Source: Paratinospora sagittata (lineage: Eukaryota; Streptophyta; Magnoliopsida; Ranunculales; Menispermaceae). From it: 64,000 nucleotides of DNA. A program made the translations under genes and the position numbers. The DNA is taken from NCBI GenBank assembly GCA_035771175.1, contig CM069593.1, forward strand, positions 1,606,461 through 1,670,460, given 5' to 3'. The notes beneath the pieces are model-generated. The model was not told where the DNA came from and did no database searches. It worked only from the letters and a program-made list of their open reading frames with translations. This document shows, one piece after another, positions 24,729 through 36,871 of the stretch; within the stretch, counting starts at the first letter, position 1; the number at the start of each line of letters is the position of its first letter.

Positions 24729-27700
24729 TTACCTTCTGAGCGGCTTGTAGAGGACTACGGTAACATACTTGGACTGAAACCTGTGTGTCAATCCCAAAGC
24801 AACAAGAGACTGAGATGCCCAGCCTTTCTCTATAAAAAGGTGGTTCAGAACAACATGCTGAGGCTTCGAAGACATTTCAGCCTCGTCCGGCATACCCAGC
24901 AATGTAAGGTGCAGCTGAGGTGGAACCGCCACTGGTTCTTTTGCAAAGTCTTCATCTGCTGGAAACGCATGACCATAGCTGGAGTCTGGTGACGGTGGAG
25001 CCTCAAACTCACCAATGCCTTCAAAGTTTTCAGGCACAAAATCCTGAAACGAAGCAAAACCAAACTTCAAAAAGACTGAACAAAGAGATCAGGAAGCTCT
25101 GCCCATGATGGGAACCTAAAAGATATATAATGCAGAGAGCATGTTGCCCAGAGGCTTTAGAACGGCACAATATGAATAAAATTTTGCATCTTTTAAACTA
25201 AGGAGGGAGTTTAATGTATAACTACTGCTAGCATTTCACCTCAATCCTTAGGTCGGTGGGTTTTAGTTATACAACCAGAAAAAAATGGCACTTCAGTTGC
25301 ATAACAGTAGGATGAGAGCACAAAGGAATTGTTGAACTTGCTTGATAACATATGATGAAAAAGCAGATGCTCTAAGAAACAATTTACTGTAGCTCTACAG
25401 GCAACCTGCCAGCTTTGCCACTGGTACCCCAGCAAACCTTGTAGCACTTCATGTGGACTCCAAAAGCAACAATGCAGAAAAGTAGGCCATGTGATCCCCA
25501 GAATCAAACAAATAATTATGAAATTCTGAAGAAGCCAATGAAAAATAGTATGATGGCCTCATACTACACACATATCACCCAAATGTGCATTCCACGACCT
25601 TGAATTGGCTAACCCAAATTAAGTTGCTAGAAAAAAAAAAAAAAAAAAACTCATGGAGTAAATTTCTGGCAGTAGTTCATCAAAGCCATCTATTGTTGAT
25701 TTTTACAAAGTTAATAAATTCCTGCCCTCTCTGTGTGGAAACAAAATGATGCTTTGGATGGGAAGCAAATGCTTACATTTACATCAAGAAGATTGCTAAT
25801 GTGCCCCATCTCATCAGCTATGCAAGGCAGATCTGGAATACATCTCCATTCTCCATCCACAATGAACTTATACTGATATATACCAGATGGAAGGACCAAC
25901 AGAAGTGAATGATCCTTTCCTGTTCGCTGCAGTATCTTCCTGCACGAGTTTACCACACCACAATTATTGTAAACTAAAAAGGAGTCGTCTATAACACATT
26001 CCAGGCCAATTAAATAAGTACCCAAACTTCAATTGGTGCAGTACCTTGATGACCAGTTGTCCCAAGATCCTTCTACAGCAACACTGTTACCACCATTGCT
26101 CCATGTGATCATGGTGGGAATCCCTTTCTCTGGAGGTAGATCTGGAGCAGCATGAGACTCATTAAGCCACATTTGATTGAACATAGGAGCGTCACCCCTA
26201 GGTAAGGGAGCCACTGGAACCTGCAAATACACAAGTAATGAACCAGTAAAAAAAAAAAGAACAAAAATTCTTAAGTTTAGCAGTTGGCTTTATAGCACAG
26301 AAAATCCTTTATTATGTGCCACAACTTCCATGATAACTAGGAAAAAAAGTGGGCTAGTTTTGAGTTGCCGGGCATTTCAGGTGCTAGAGATGTTAATATC
26401 AATTTGACTTTACACTCTAGATGAGCCAATGGCAAAACTGCATTAGACTCATTTGTCCATGTATTGTCACATGAAAATGAAGCACCTACTTCATTATGTA
26501 GATAAAATGTAACCCTGTACCAAGGAATCTGAACTTTAATTGAGCAAATATCACAAACAACAAAGACACCTAAACAAAATTGAAAATCAACGAGAAAAGC
26601 ATAAAACAAATTATCAAAATAACAAAGATTTGTCCCAAGAAAGTGTTGGAATGGAATTAATGTGCATGTAGAGGACTGGATGCTCAAGCAGCAGGTTCTA
26701 ATCCAGTTTCCTTACTGAACTTACAAATGGAATGTTAGAAAAATAACTTATGAAACATAAAAGGAATGTTCATATTCTTAAAAAATTAGTAGAAGCAGTT
26801 ATTTAATACCAAATCTAACACAGTATTTCAAAACTTAATAAATCAGTCGATAGAGAATGTATTCCACCATTTTTCTTAAAAAACCATTAACATGAGAACA
26901 TAAACATCTATAGTCTTCCAAAGGGAGCTTGAAGTTGCAAAGACAGTGCAATAAGACAACTAACTAGTCATTCTCTCAATTAGATTTCTTTTGAGGCCCA
27001 AATCCCGTGCCACTCCAATCTCCCCCACAACATAACCAAACTTCCAATAAAAGTAGATTTTCTAATCATGAAAGATTGACAGCAAAGAGCACAAAGAAAT
27101 TTTTCTCAAGATTCACTTAATCATACTCTCGAACCTTTAAAATGGGGGCTCTCAGTGCATTTTCCACAAAGCATAACTGTCTAAGTGTCCGAAATGTATT
27201 TGTCAACATTGTTGAAACAAGTTTTCAGGTGAGGATATAAATAAGATAATCATTCTTTTGATGGCATGGAGTAATGACAATAAATCAAGTTGGGGAAATG
27301 CACCAAAGAGGCTCCTGCTAAAAAATATCTAAGCTTTGTCATTTCAACATTTAGAAGTTGATATTACTTTTCCATTCCCCTTCTCCTAAGGCTAAATCAC
27401 ACAACACTTGCTAAGGATGGTCCAGTTTAAATACAAGATAAAGAAGGTAAGAGGAAATCATACAAAGCTTTTTGTTTTCTTTAGTTTTGTTTACAAAATA
27501 AAGTACAATGATTAATCAAAGTTTAAGATTATAACATTTTCTTAATTAAGTTTTATTCTCCTTCAAATAAGAAGAAAGGGAAAAAATAAAATACTAATAG
27601 AATCATGGAATGAGACTGAGAAAGAAAGAAAGCAAGTCCAACCAGCTTCAACACTGCCATTTGAAACCAAAATTCAACTCATTATCCTAATATCAGACCA

Positions 27701-28456
27701 ACTAACGAGTTATTGTTTAAAATATTGTTGCACAAAAGCTCAGCATTATTTTCATCTTTCCTCAAACTCAAATAGTTCTATAAAAACATATTCCTAAATA
27801 GATATTGATGAGCAAATTCCAAAACCTACACTAATTTCCAATTTTCCAATTTTCCAATGCAATGATAAATATTACACCAATCAAATACATCCGTCCATTG
27901 AAACAGAACTTTCGTATTACTAGCAATCCATGAAGAGTACCATTTAGGCAAATGCAACGTTCGCATATCATTCATCATATAAACATACGCCAACAGAAGG
28001 ATTAAAGATACACTAAACAGAAGCATGCCAGAAGAACGGTAAATTAGCAAAACAACAGTACGCAAATCCAGATAATTACCAACATAATAACCAAAAACGA
28101 ACTAAAAGAAATTAAAGATATTACATAACAAAAACAGATGCAATAAATATCGTCAGGCGTAGGGTTTCGCCACAGATAAAAATCTCTAGAGAATCACTTC
28201 CGCAGATCAAAATCTCGAATAATAACAAACCAATTAAGCACGAGATTACCTGAGGAGCGAACATGAGCGGAGATCTAGACCGACCGGGGCTCGGAGGCGG
28301 CGAATTCCCCATAGAATCCAACGAAGTCACGCCCACCGGCCGATCAGAAATCGGCCGGAGATCGTTCGGAAAACCGCCGGACTCTTCGCCGTCCGATCGC
28401 CGGGACGGATCGTCGTTCCCGCTCTCTCCTTCTTCTCTTCCGTTCGCATTTCCCAT
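24729..28456 (-). CDS. KINB1: SnRK1 (SNF1-related kinase) regulatory subunit beta-1
   Basis: This is the beta scaffold of the SnRK1 kinase, the plant energy-stress sensor homologous to yeast SNF1 and animal AMPK. It bridges the catalytic alpha and the gamma-type subunits and helps localise the complex. Exons: 28456-28250, 26220-26045, 25939-25777, 25043-24729 (861 nt, 286 aa); phases agree. The N-terminus [10 protein letters not shown] has Gly2 in an N-myristoylation context. The glycogen-binding (CBM48) domain is at about residues 103-182, with [10 protein letters not shown] and [16 protein letters not shown]. The C-terminal kinase-interaction domain is at about 213-286 ([15 protein letters not shown] ... 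[17 protein letters not shown]). The EFEAPPSPD linker and the overall length fit beta-1 better than beta-2. Intron 1 is about 2 kb. Confidence 0.95.
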
Positions 28457-28538
28457 CTGCGTGACGACGATGTTTCAAAGATCTGCAAATTCCAGAAGAA
28501 GAAATATAGGAAATAGAAAATAGAGGGAGAGGGTTCAT

Positions 28539-28712
28539 GAAATGCCACTGATCATGGCTTTATTTACGGAGAATGACACTCAGATTAAAGCCGGTTTTGC
28601 AGAGCGGAGAAGAAGAAACGGGAGGGACGGTTGTGTCAGGGAAATTAGAGAGGGAAATGTTACAGAAATGCCATCAATGCTGCGTTTATTTACGGAGATT
28701 TGACACTTGAGT
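28539..28712. repeat. Imperfect direct repeat upstream of KINB1
   Basis: Two copies of an about 46-base unit, at 28539-28584 and 28665-28712, share GAAATGCCA, TTTATTTACGGAGA and TGACACT in the same order. They lie about 85 and 210 bases upstream of the KINB1 start codon, so they fall in its 5' UTR or core promoter. Confidence 0.7.
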
Positions 28713-28739
28713 TGTGTAGATAGCGAGAGGAGGGAGGAG

Positions 28740-30385
28740 GACGGAATGGTCTTTTCGCTCGACTTGTTCGAGCTCGGCGGAGGACGAGATGAAGCCGTTG
28801 AAACGAGAGAGGTTGCACTGGTTTTTTTGTTTTTTTTGTTTTTTCTCTACATGCAGTTGCAGAGGAGGATATAGAAAAACTTCCTGCCCAACATTTTTTT
28901 TCTCCCGCGTGGACATGACGTGGATACGAATATGATATAATAAAATGAGATTTTTTTTTTAATTTATGCTTTTTTATATTTTTTCTATGATTCTTTGTGA
29001 TTTTTTTTTTTTTTTAAATGAAGAGCTGGACAATAGTTAAATAGTTACAATGCCGGCTTTATATGGTTAAGCCGATTACGCAATCGTCTGATTAAGACCT
29101 GTAGAATTAATTTGACCTTTTTTTTATTTTATTCATTTGCTTATTTTATAATATTTTATACAATGTATTTAAGACTTTATGTTAATTGAACTATAAAAAA
29201 ATATTACATTGAGCAGAGTTTTTTATTCATAACTTGTGGTATCCTGGACAGATTATGTGTATTAGTTACTAGTTAGTTCATAAATGTAAGTCTGAACAAA
29301 GAGATAAAATAACGTTCCAACGGATATGTAGTTGTTGCTAGACGTAGTCTACGAAGTACGAATTTTTTTTTCTCAAGCAAATGTCATGTTTACCTCACCT
29401 TGTAACATTGATCAAATTCATGAATACAAGCTCTGAGTATTTCGTTGTCTTATTTGATGATACATTGATAAAAGATTTCAAAACTCAACTTAATTAAGCG
29501 TTTTTTCAAGTATACAGAATCAGTTATGTGAGATATGTTTCCTCCACTATACTTTAATAAAATCTAAGTTAAAAAATTAAATTACTATAAATTATTATTT
29601 TTAATTATATTTATTTACATCATTTTTTATTTTCATATTTTTATTATTATCATTTAATATTAATAACTCACTTTGTTTAATTAATATATTGAATGTGTTA
29701 ATTTCTAATCAAAGATTTTGAGACACTAACAACTTCACACCAACCTAATCTTTTTTATTTTTTTATTTTTTTAATTTTTTCTAGACATCAACCTAATTTA
29801 AGTGTTCAATTTTAGCATTTATATTTTGTAATACAATAAACATTTATTATCATTATTTTTGGCTGGTCCTAATGCTTAATTAAAACTTATCATAAGAGAC
29901 CAGATGACACGTCACCAACACTACGTGCAATATTTTTCTCTACTCCCTCAGTGCAGAGAAACAAAGTTACATTATTGAAAGAAGAATGATTGTGAGAAAC
30001 GAAAACGACTTCGCATCCAAACGTCAAATCGACACGTGTATATGATCTCTGAGGGGCCGCCTCTATATTCGTAGCCACCTGGATAAATAGCATGTGACGT
30101 TAATCCTTGTCAGCGGATAAGATTCAGATAAGTTTCGTTTTTTCCATTGTAAAATGACTAAAACGACCATTAGGTCCCACCCAATTTTCAAATCATAGTA
30201 ATCCACGCGTCATTTTGTCTTCCTTCGCGAGCATATCCGTCGGATTCATCTCAGAATATCGAACGGTTCGTACCTAAGGAAGACGTTACGCGCGGGTCGA
30301 CAACTATAAGATACACGTGTTGTTATGTGGTGTAAAGCCGGACGACAAAGTGTACAGCACAGTTGGACGGTAAAAAAATTCGCCG
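28740..30385. other. Intergenic stretch ending in promoter-like sequence before the gap
   Basis: From 28.9 to 29.88 kb the DNA is AT-rich with no gene. From about 29880 to the gap it changes character: higher GC and several ACGTG or ACGT cores (about 29908, 29923, 30035, 30095, 30315), the type of site bound by bZIP factors at ABA or stress promoters. No coding frame is recognisable before the gap. Confidence 0.5.
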
Positions 30386-30485
30386 NNNNNNNNNNNNNNN
30401 NNNNNNNNNNNNNNNNNNNNNNNNNNNNNNNNNNNNNNNNNNNNNNNNNNNNNNNNNNNNNNNNNNNNNNNNNNNNNNNNNNNNN
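30386..30485. other. Assembly gap (100 N)
   Basis: One hundred consecutive N, the conventional placeholder for a gap of unknown size. The true length of missing DNA cannot be judged. It lies downstream of the last visible exon of the asparagine amidohydrolase gene. Confidence 0.99.
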
Positions 30486-30865
30486 CTTATCCAGAGTAGT
30501 GTAGGGACCCTTATTTTTTTATCACTGCACTCGAGTGCCAATGCAACAACCCTTCCCCATTTTTCAAGAGACTCGGAGGCAGGTGCAACATGTCACTTAA
30601 TTGAGATGTCCTGGCCCTACGTGTAGTCTGATTAAGTAAATTCATATCATAGTTAATCTAACAGAGTTTGACGCTAGTTGGGAACTACCTAATGTAGATC
30701 TCCTACTTTATCCAAGCTTTAAATTAACTACGTCTAAAGGTATCCAAATATGCTTAGCACTAGTGAAGTTTACCTATTCTAGTCTAAGTCCAATATATCC
30801 AATTTATCCTTTTCATTTGTTTACTTGTTTTGATAGATCATCTCTCTTAGACTACTATAAGATAA

Positions 30866-31018
30866 AAGGGCGTACCTAGGGCATGGGGTTGCCGCCATTG
30901 TGGTGTTTGTGGAAGGGACGATGTATTTAAGCCTTAACTACACATGGAGAGGTTGTTTCTGGATTCAAACCCATGATCTCTAGTCCACAATGAAGCAACC
31001 TCAACTGTTGGATTGTTG
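30866..31018 (-). mobile_element. tRNA-derived SINE (Au-like), degraded copy
   Basis: Read on the minus strand, this contains a B-box-like GGTTTGAATCC and the order of conserved words known from plant Au-type SINEs: the AGAAACAACCTCT block, the TACATCGTCCCTTCCACA block and the GCGGCAACCCCATGC block near its 3' end. It is diverged. Length is close to the about 180 bp usual for the family. It has no coding capacity. Confidence 0.6.
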
Positions 31019-31035
31019 TACATTTGAGTACAAAT

Positions 31036-31172
31036 TGAGAATTAGATATTAAGAAGGATAAAAATGTCAACATAGCTCTTGATAGAGCGGAATGGAGGAA
31101 GCAGATTCATGTAGCCAACCCTATACAGTTGGCAAAAGACTTAGTTGAGTTGAGTTGAGTTGAGTTGAGCCT
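31036..31172 (+). mobile_element. 3' end of an RTE-type LINE with (TTGAG)n tail
   Basis: A reading frame from about 31042 gives the C-terminal end of a plant LINE reverse transcriptase protein (ALDRAEWRKQIHVANP is visible), directly followed by a five-unit TTGAG tail at about 31145-31170. It is a 5'-truncated insertion, as is usual for LINEs. A related end lies at about 61790-61897. Confidence 0.55.
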
Positions 31173-31634
31173 AAAAACAATATACTTATGAAGATGATAA
31201 TGGAGAGGATTGCATTTGATTGGATTATGGATTTTCAAAAGGATTGTTTATCATTTGTTATGTTTGTCCACAACTTTAAAAAAAACTTTTTTTAAAAAAT
31301 TTAATGGGTCTATTGTGTATAATAACTTCAGACATGAATGATGATGGTGGTCGCTTGTTAGATAATGACTATATTTATACATCTAGTTGTTTGAATAAGA
31401 TAGAATTTTATGGCCTTTCACATTTTTAATTTTCATTTTTTAAAAATTATATTTCTTAACCATTTAATTTGATGTACAACTAAGACTAATTTAGATCTCA
31501 AGCTTCAAGGTTCTACACTCGCTCATCCTAGTTACCAACTTTGGTAGCAAGAGAAGCATATTAAAGACTTTGCTCATTACTTCATAAGTTTTTCATAAGA
31601 AAAGAAGGGATGAAGATATGGAGTAAAAATGTAC

Positions 31635-34600
31635 CAAGAGCAAGCAGCAATCTGAAATCTGTCATTGCAAGTATCATAAGTCTCTAGTAACTTTCCCTTC
31701 CAAGTGGGATCCTCAAAGGAAACAATTACTCGAATTCTCCTGACTATTTCATCTGGGCATCTTGAAGTTCTATCAAAGGTAGCAGGCATAATTGATCCAG
31801 AGCAAGTCTCCACCTAAGAGAAGCAATGATGGTTCATCAGTAAAACTTTCATTAAACACAAATACCATCAATCAACACTCCACTCTGAGTTAACAAAAAT
31901 AAGTCTTAGAATGAACAAATATTTACTAAGGGCCATCTCTTCACCATAACTTCAAACTCATAAAACAACCATCCCAACATCGTAGGACATAGCCTAGCAA
32001 AAACTTGTAGAGCAATTGGAAAATTATCTCTATGAATTTGAACACATTTGGTAGGGCAAAATTTTGAGAATAGCGTGATTTATCTTGATAATGTAGAAAA
32101 GATATGCAACAAAACACTAAACCCATCCCAAAACAACCTCTCCCAATGTGAGGTTAAGGTTGTTCTATGTCTTCCCTTCCCCTAACCTCACAATGGCAAG
32201 ATTGTTGTACACCAGATACATGCTTTTGAAAGTTTGTAAAGGCAAAGTGGATGTGAGTATATGAGTCAAGATTCACAACTATATAAATTTGTATGCTTGC
32301 GTGCAACACTCCTGTTGATCAGCCATTAGCTGATGCTTTCAAAAATAAATAGATGCATGATTACAAAAAATTATTTCTATCCTAACGTAAGTACTCCCTT
32401 TCTAAATGTGCTCTTTTGTTGCCAAATTTAGGATACCATTAGAAAGTCAAAGGGGTTAATTGTGCATTCTCAAGGTGTGGATGCAAGACTAATGCAATTC
32501 ACAAATTCTCAACACCGATTACTTGAAATCACGAACTCCTCATGGGCTTTTTTTTGGCATCTTACCTTTTTGGCCTCTACTTTCTGCATGTACCACTTGC
32601 TGGTGAAAGAAAAACTACATTAAGATGGAATTGCACCAGACTTCAAAAATGTGCAGCATGTGCTAGAGCACACTAACTAAGAGATGAAAGATTTGGACTC
32701 ATATATACAACATTTAAGAAAAAGTTCAACCAACTCAACATCACAAGTGACCCAACTTAACCACTCGAAACTAACTAATCTTTAAAATTTAAGTAACCCG
32801 ACTGATCTAACTATTGTTCAGGTTAGTCAGGCGTTGGTTCTAAACTGAGATGATGCAGAAAAGAGGAAATTTAAAAAAAAAAAAAAAAAACAAGAAGTTG
32901 AGAAAGGGAGAGTGTAAACAAGAGGGAGAGTGTAAACAAGAGGGAGATCTGGAACTAAAGGGTTGGGAGCACTCCCCCTTTAGTCCATAAGGAGGTGACC
33001 CCATTTTAGTCTCACACTAGAACTAATAGAAGGGAGGCCGAGGCGCCCTGCCCATCTATAAAGGTAGCGCCCAACCTCCCTCCTCTTTCACTCACATTCA
33101 AGTCTCAAACTTTAAACTTTTGAATTGGAGTCATTTCTTTCTTGTATAGAAGAAGCGACTTGTATGAAACCTGAAAAAGCTTCTTTTGAATAACTTTGTT
33201 CATATATTATATATTTATCAACTTTCACATTTTATAATATACTATAGATTTTATAATAATATAATGTTTAGTCAGGTAAGTCGATTGGATATCAGATTCA
33301 ACCATTAGAGCTGAAGTTAACCCAACCCATCAAGCAACTCAAAATGCCAACCAGACCAACCTGTATTTAATGCCTAACCCAACCAAACTCAAGCGGGTTG
33401 GATTTGGCAAGTGGTCGAGTTTTATGCACACCTCTAATAGCCATTATTAAGCAATGGTATCCAAATCCATTACACTTTTATATTCTCCAAAATGCGTACC
33501 TAAACAAGTTGTTTGTATGGTGTTTCACTAAGTTTGTTCTCAACTTCTTACTAAGGTAGGGATAACCCAGCTAAAAAAAGGGCAAAGGGTAACCCAATGC
33601 ACGAAGCTCCTGTCTGTGCAAGGTTTCAACCGACTCCCAAGGACGAGTCTTATCACATGTGGGTCTATTATATCCAGCCTTACTTTGCTTCACAAGTGGT
33701 TGTTTTCACTAAAACCCGTGACCACATGGTCACATGGCAACAACTCTTACCATTGTACCATGGCTTCCCTTCGCTGGGATTACCCAACTATTTCTTTTTA
33801 AAGAGAAATATAGTTATATACTATTAGAGCATCTCAAAAAATAAAAGTCATAAAAATTGAAAACTTCATTGCAATTTATCAAAATAGAGAGCAATCCAAT
33901 GCTATAGCATCAACTGACCAGAAAACCATTGACTATAGGAAAAGCAATGCCACCAGAATCTCTCCTTGTATTGTGGTCAAGGACACAAAGAGTTTGAATG
34001 TGACATTTTTCGCGTCTTCTTTCCAAAGCTTCAACTATTCTTGAACATAGCGGAAAAGAATGACCGTCTGATCCTGAATAACTTTTTGATCCATTCATGC
34101 CATTGTTACACTGCAACAAAAGTTGATTATTTCATCTTGCTTGAGTGACTCGGCCTTGCAAATGGGATATCTATATCGTGTGAAAAGAAAAGACTAGTAT
34201 AAGATCATAGGCCAAACTTTTGGTGAGGCATCGTCAAAGCCACCAATTAGATGCACCTGCAGTTCATATCTAGCAGAGAGTCACAATTCATGGAAGTATT
34301 CAAGACAAAATCATCAAAGCAACATAACATCTTAAGAAGGAAGAAACAAACATCCAACTCAGCATCTGAGTTCTGATCAATGACAAATAATAACATCTGA
34401 TTGACACCAAGATCAACAATAGCTGGACTATCCATGTGAGCAACAGAAGTCCTGAACTCAAGATACAAAAAAGATGTCTCAGTCAAAACTCCAAATATAC
34501 TTTACTAAAGTGCTGAAATCGGTAATATACATCGATATATATCCATACATTCCAGTCTTTGGGTTGCGTATGACAAGGCCCACGCAAGTCGTTGCTTCAT

Positions 34601-36059
34601 CAGTGCCCACGAACTTTTAATATGAAATAATAACAAAAGGAATGCAAATATTAATTAATATAAACTTAAGAAGGTGGAGAAAATAAATAAAATTCAAAGA
34701 GGGCATACCAAAGAAATGGTACTAAAGTATACAACTGAAATTCTGAAAGTGACTAATGCTATTTTTAAAGTATAGCTAAAACTTCAAGCAAAGGTGAGGG
34801 ACTGTGCAGCAATCCAGTATGCAAATATGTAAAATAATCACTACAACAAATTTAATCATCAAAATCTCCCAATTCTTCCTTGAAATGACTCAGCAGTACT
34901 TGCAGTGAATGAAATAGTTTATTACAAGTCTATGGATGCCGAGGAAAAGTACCCTCCGTCCAGCTTCATTTACATGCTACAAAATTTATTAGCAACATTC
35001 AATCCAGCATACCTCTACAACTGCAGGATCCACAGTTGCATATTCTCTTTGAAAAACATAAACATGTTTCTGCATTGAACTCCTGGAACCCAAATCTTCA
35101 GCAAATGACACCTTTCTCTCTGGGAAAGCTTTGAACGAATTTGAAGCAGATACCAGCTTAGGATGTTGCAACAAAGAGACCAATGTCCCAAATCCCTAAT
35201 CATAGACATGTTTTTCACTAGTGTTACACAAGGTTAAGTATAAACAGAAAAGGGAAACCAGCATATAAAGCACATATATCTGACTCACCGATAAAAAAAA
35301 AAAAAGAAGTGATTTCTACTTAATGGATTCAAAATTTGTAAGAGCCTCATTTCTAGTAAGTTTTGAAATGAGGCCATTCCACTAAATCTTAGAGAAAGTC
35401 AGAAAATATATCTTTCCTATCTTTCAAAACACTGTTGATTTGTTGTTCTTTCGCTAGAGGATGCTCGATGGCACCAAACATTATCAATATTTACAATCTC
35501 CATGTGAACGTTGACTTTCACTGTGCTAATTTACTGATAGTAAACTATACTCCACCTAACACAAATAGAAATCCCTAGCACGGATTGTGGCAAGAACTAA
35601 GAAGAAGAACTAGAAATGAAGATGACGAAACTGATAAAAAGTAAGACCTAAAAACTACATTAAATCAAGAATGTGTATAGCTTCTTTTTTTTCGAAGATA
35701 ATTGCGATGCTTGAAAACAATGATCTCTCGATCGAGATCATTTTGACACAATCGGGGTTTTTCGTTTAGGAAACTCCTCTTCGTTCAACATCTAAAGTGT
35801 GAATAACACTTCCAAAACAAGATCATATGAAATCTAACCAGCCGACCTGTAATCACATTCAGAAACGATAGCTAACAAGCCATGTTTAAATCGATCGCGC
35901 GGCTCACAAGAAAGTAACAAGTATCAAAATAAAAGTAAGAAATAAAGAATTCTAAGGTTTAATTGATCAGATTGCCCCAAAAAACATAAAAAAGGCGAAG
36001 ACGATTACCCGTGAAGAGGATGATGAGCTGGAAATCGGAGCCCCATCGACGAAGATCAT
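31635..36059 (-). CDS. NTAN1: Protein N-terminal asparagine amidohydrolase (3' end missing)
   Basis: The enzyme deamidates N-terminal Asn to Asp, a first step of the Arg/N-degron pathway. Exons by eye: 36059-36009, 35195-35013, 34613-34549, 34451-34352, 34256-34218, 34110-33919, 31813-31635; phases agree, giving about 269 residues plus a split Trp codon. The start MIFVDGAPIS is the usual plant NTAN1 beginning. The catalytic region is TDEATTCVGLVIRN, with the nucleophile at Cys88. HLIGGFDD and LCVLDHN.R are other conserved blocks. One donor (34217, GTTTGG) is weak. The last exon, which should supply the roughly 70 C-terminal residues, is absent from the 1.1 kb before the gap and was not seen to its left, so it lies in the gap, is very diverged, or is lost. 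Intron 6 (33918-31814) is filled with repeats. Confidence 0.9.
32905..33130 (+). repeat. Promoter-like repetitive segment in NTAN1 intron 6
   Basis: An 18-base unit (AGGGAGAGTGTAAACAAG) occurs twice in tandem at 32905-32940 with a third partial copy. It is followed by a less AT-rich stretch with a TATA-like CTATAAAGG (about 33056) and CT-rich DNA, the layout of an LTR or small-element promoter on the plus strand, antisense to NTAN1. No matching second copy was found in the window. Confidence 0.4.
33570..33800 (-). mobile_element. tRNA-derived SINE (Au-like) in NTAN1 intron 6
   Basis: On the plus strand it reads through the known reverse-complement words of Au-type SINEs: AATGCACGAAGCTCC, AGCCTTAC, AAAACCCGTGACCACATGG, TCACATGGCAACAACTCTT, ACCATTGTACCATGGCTTCC. 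The tRNA-like head is at the right-hand end, so the element is on the minus strand, same direction as NTAN1. It contains an internal insertion or is diverged in the middle. Confidence 0.65.
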
Positions 36060-36684
36060 AAGTTCTTCGAAGCTACTTCCTCTTGATTTTATTAGGGTTA
36101 ATTAAATCCGCAGAAGGATCGATTCAAGAATGAGATCAATGCAATGAAGTCGAAAAAGGAAAGTGTATTGGAAGGCGCGTGAAGGGTCGTCTCCCTTGAT
36201 TTTATTACCGTTAAAGGACTATAGACTCGGAGAAATTACAGGCAAATCCACAATATTACACAAACACGGTCGCCAATATAAAATATACGAGGGTGACAAT
36301 AAATAATAATATTAGGAAGAGCTTCATATATATAAATACAAATAAATTTAGTATTATAATTTTCATCTTTTTTTTGAATGCCAAAAGAATTTTTCTTTAT
36401 ATAATAGCAACTAAATAATAATTCTCAAATTCACGACAAATAAATTTAATAAACGTTAAATGTTATTTTCAAGCTGTAACTAATGCAATTCCCCTTTTCA
36501 AAAAAAAAAAAAAACTAATGCAATTCCCAAAATTTCATTTTCCGCACCATTTCCAATTTTATGATTATTTATTGTGACCAGCATTTTTTTAATATATTAT
36601 TTATAACATTAAATTACATACATACAGGACTTGATCTAATACATATACATTCACAAAGTGTAACACACACTATTTTATAGTCTC
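36060..36684. other. NTAN1 upstream region and spacer
   Basis: The first 150 bases or so are the NTAN1 5' UTR and core promoter; the rest is AT-rich spacer. No gene seen. Confidence 0.5.
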
Positions 36685-36871
36685 TTTTTTTTTCACATCT
36701 CCAAACCAATAACTAACTAAACAACTGTATCTCACTACCAAAATTTCAACTGTAACCGCCACCCGTTTGTACTCTATTTATTAATTTTTTTCACATCTCC
36801 AAACAACCAACTAACTAAACAACTGCATCTCACTACCACAATTTCAAGTTTTCAACTGTAACCGCCACCCG
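36685..36871. repeat. Tandem duplication of the LEA gene's 3' end
   Basis: Two about 85-base copies at 36685-36765 and 36785-36871 share CACATCTCCAAAC, AACTAACTAAACAACTG, ATCTCACTACCA, AATTTCAA and CAACTGTAACCGCCACCCG. The last block is, on the minus strand, the final codons and stop of the LEA C-terminus (GGGYS, stop). The distal copy therefore repeats the terminal codons and the 3' UTR start. Confidence 0.85.
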
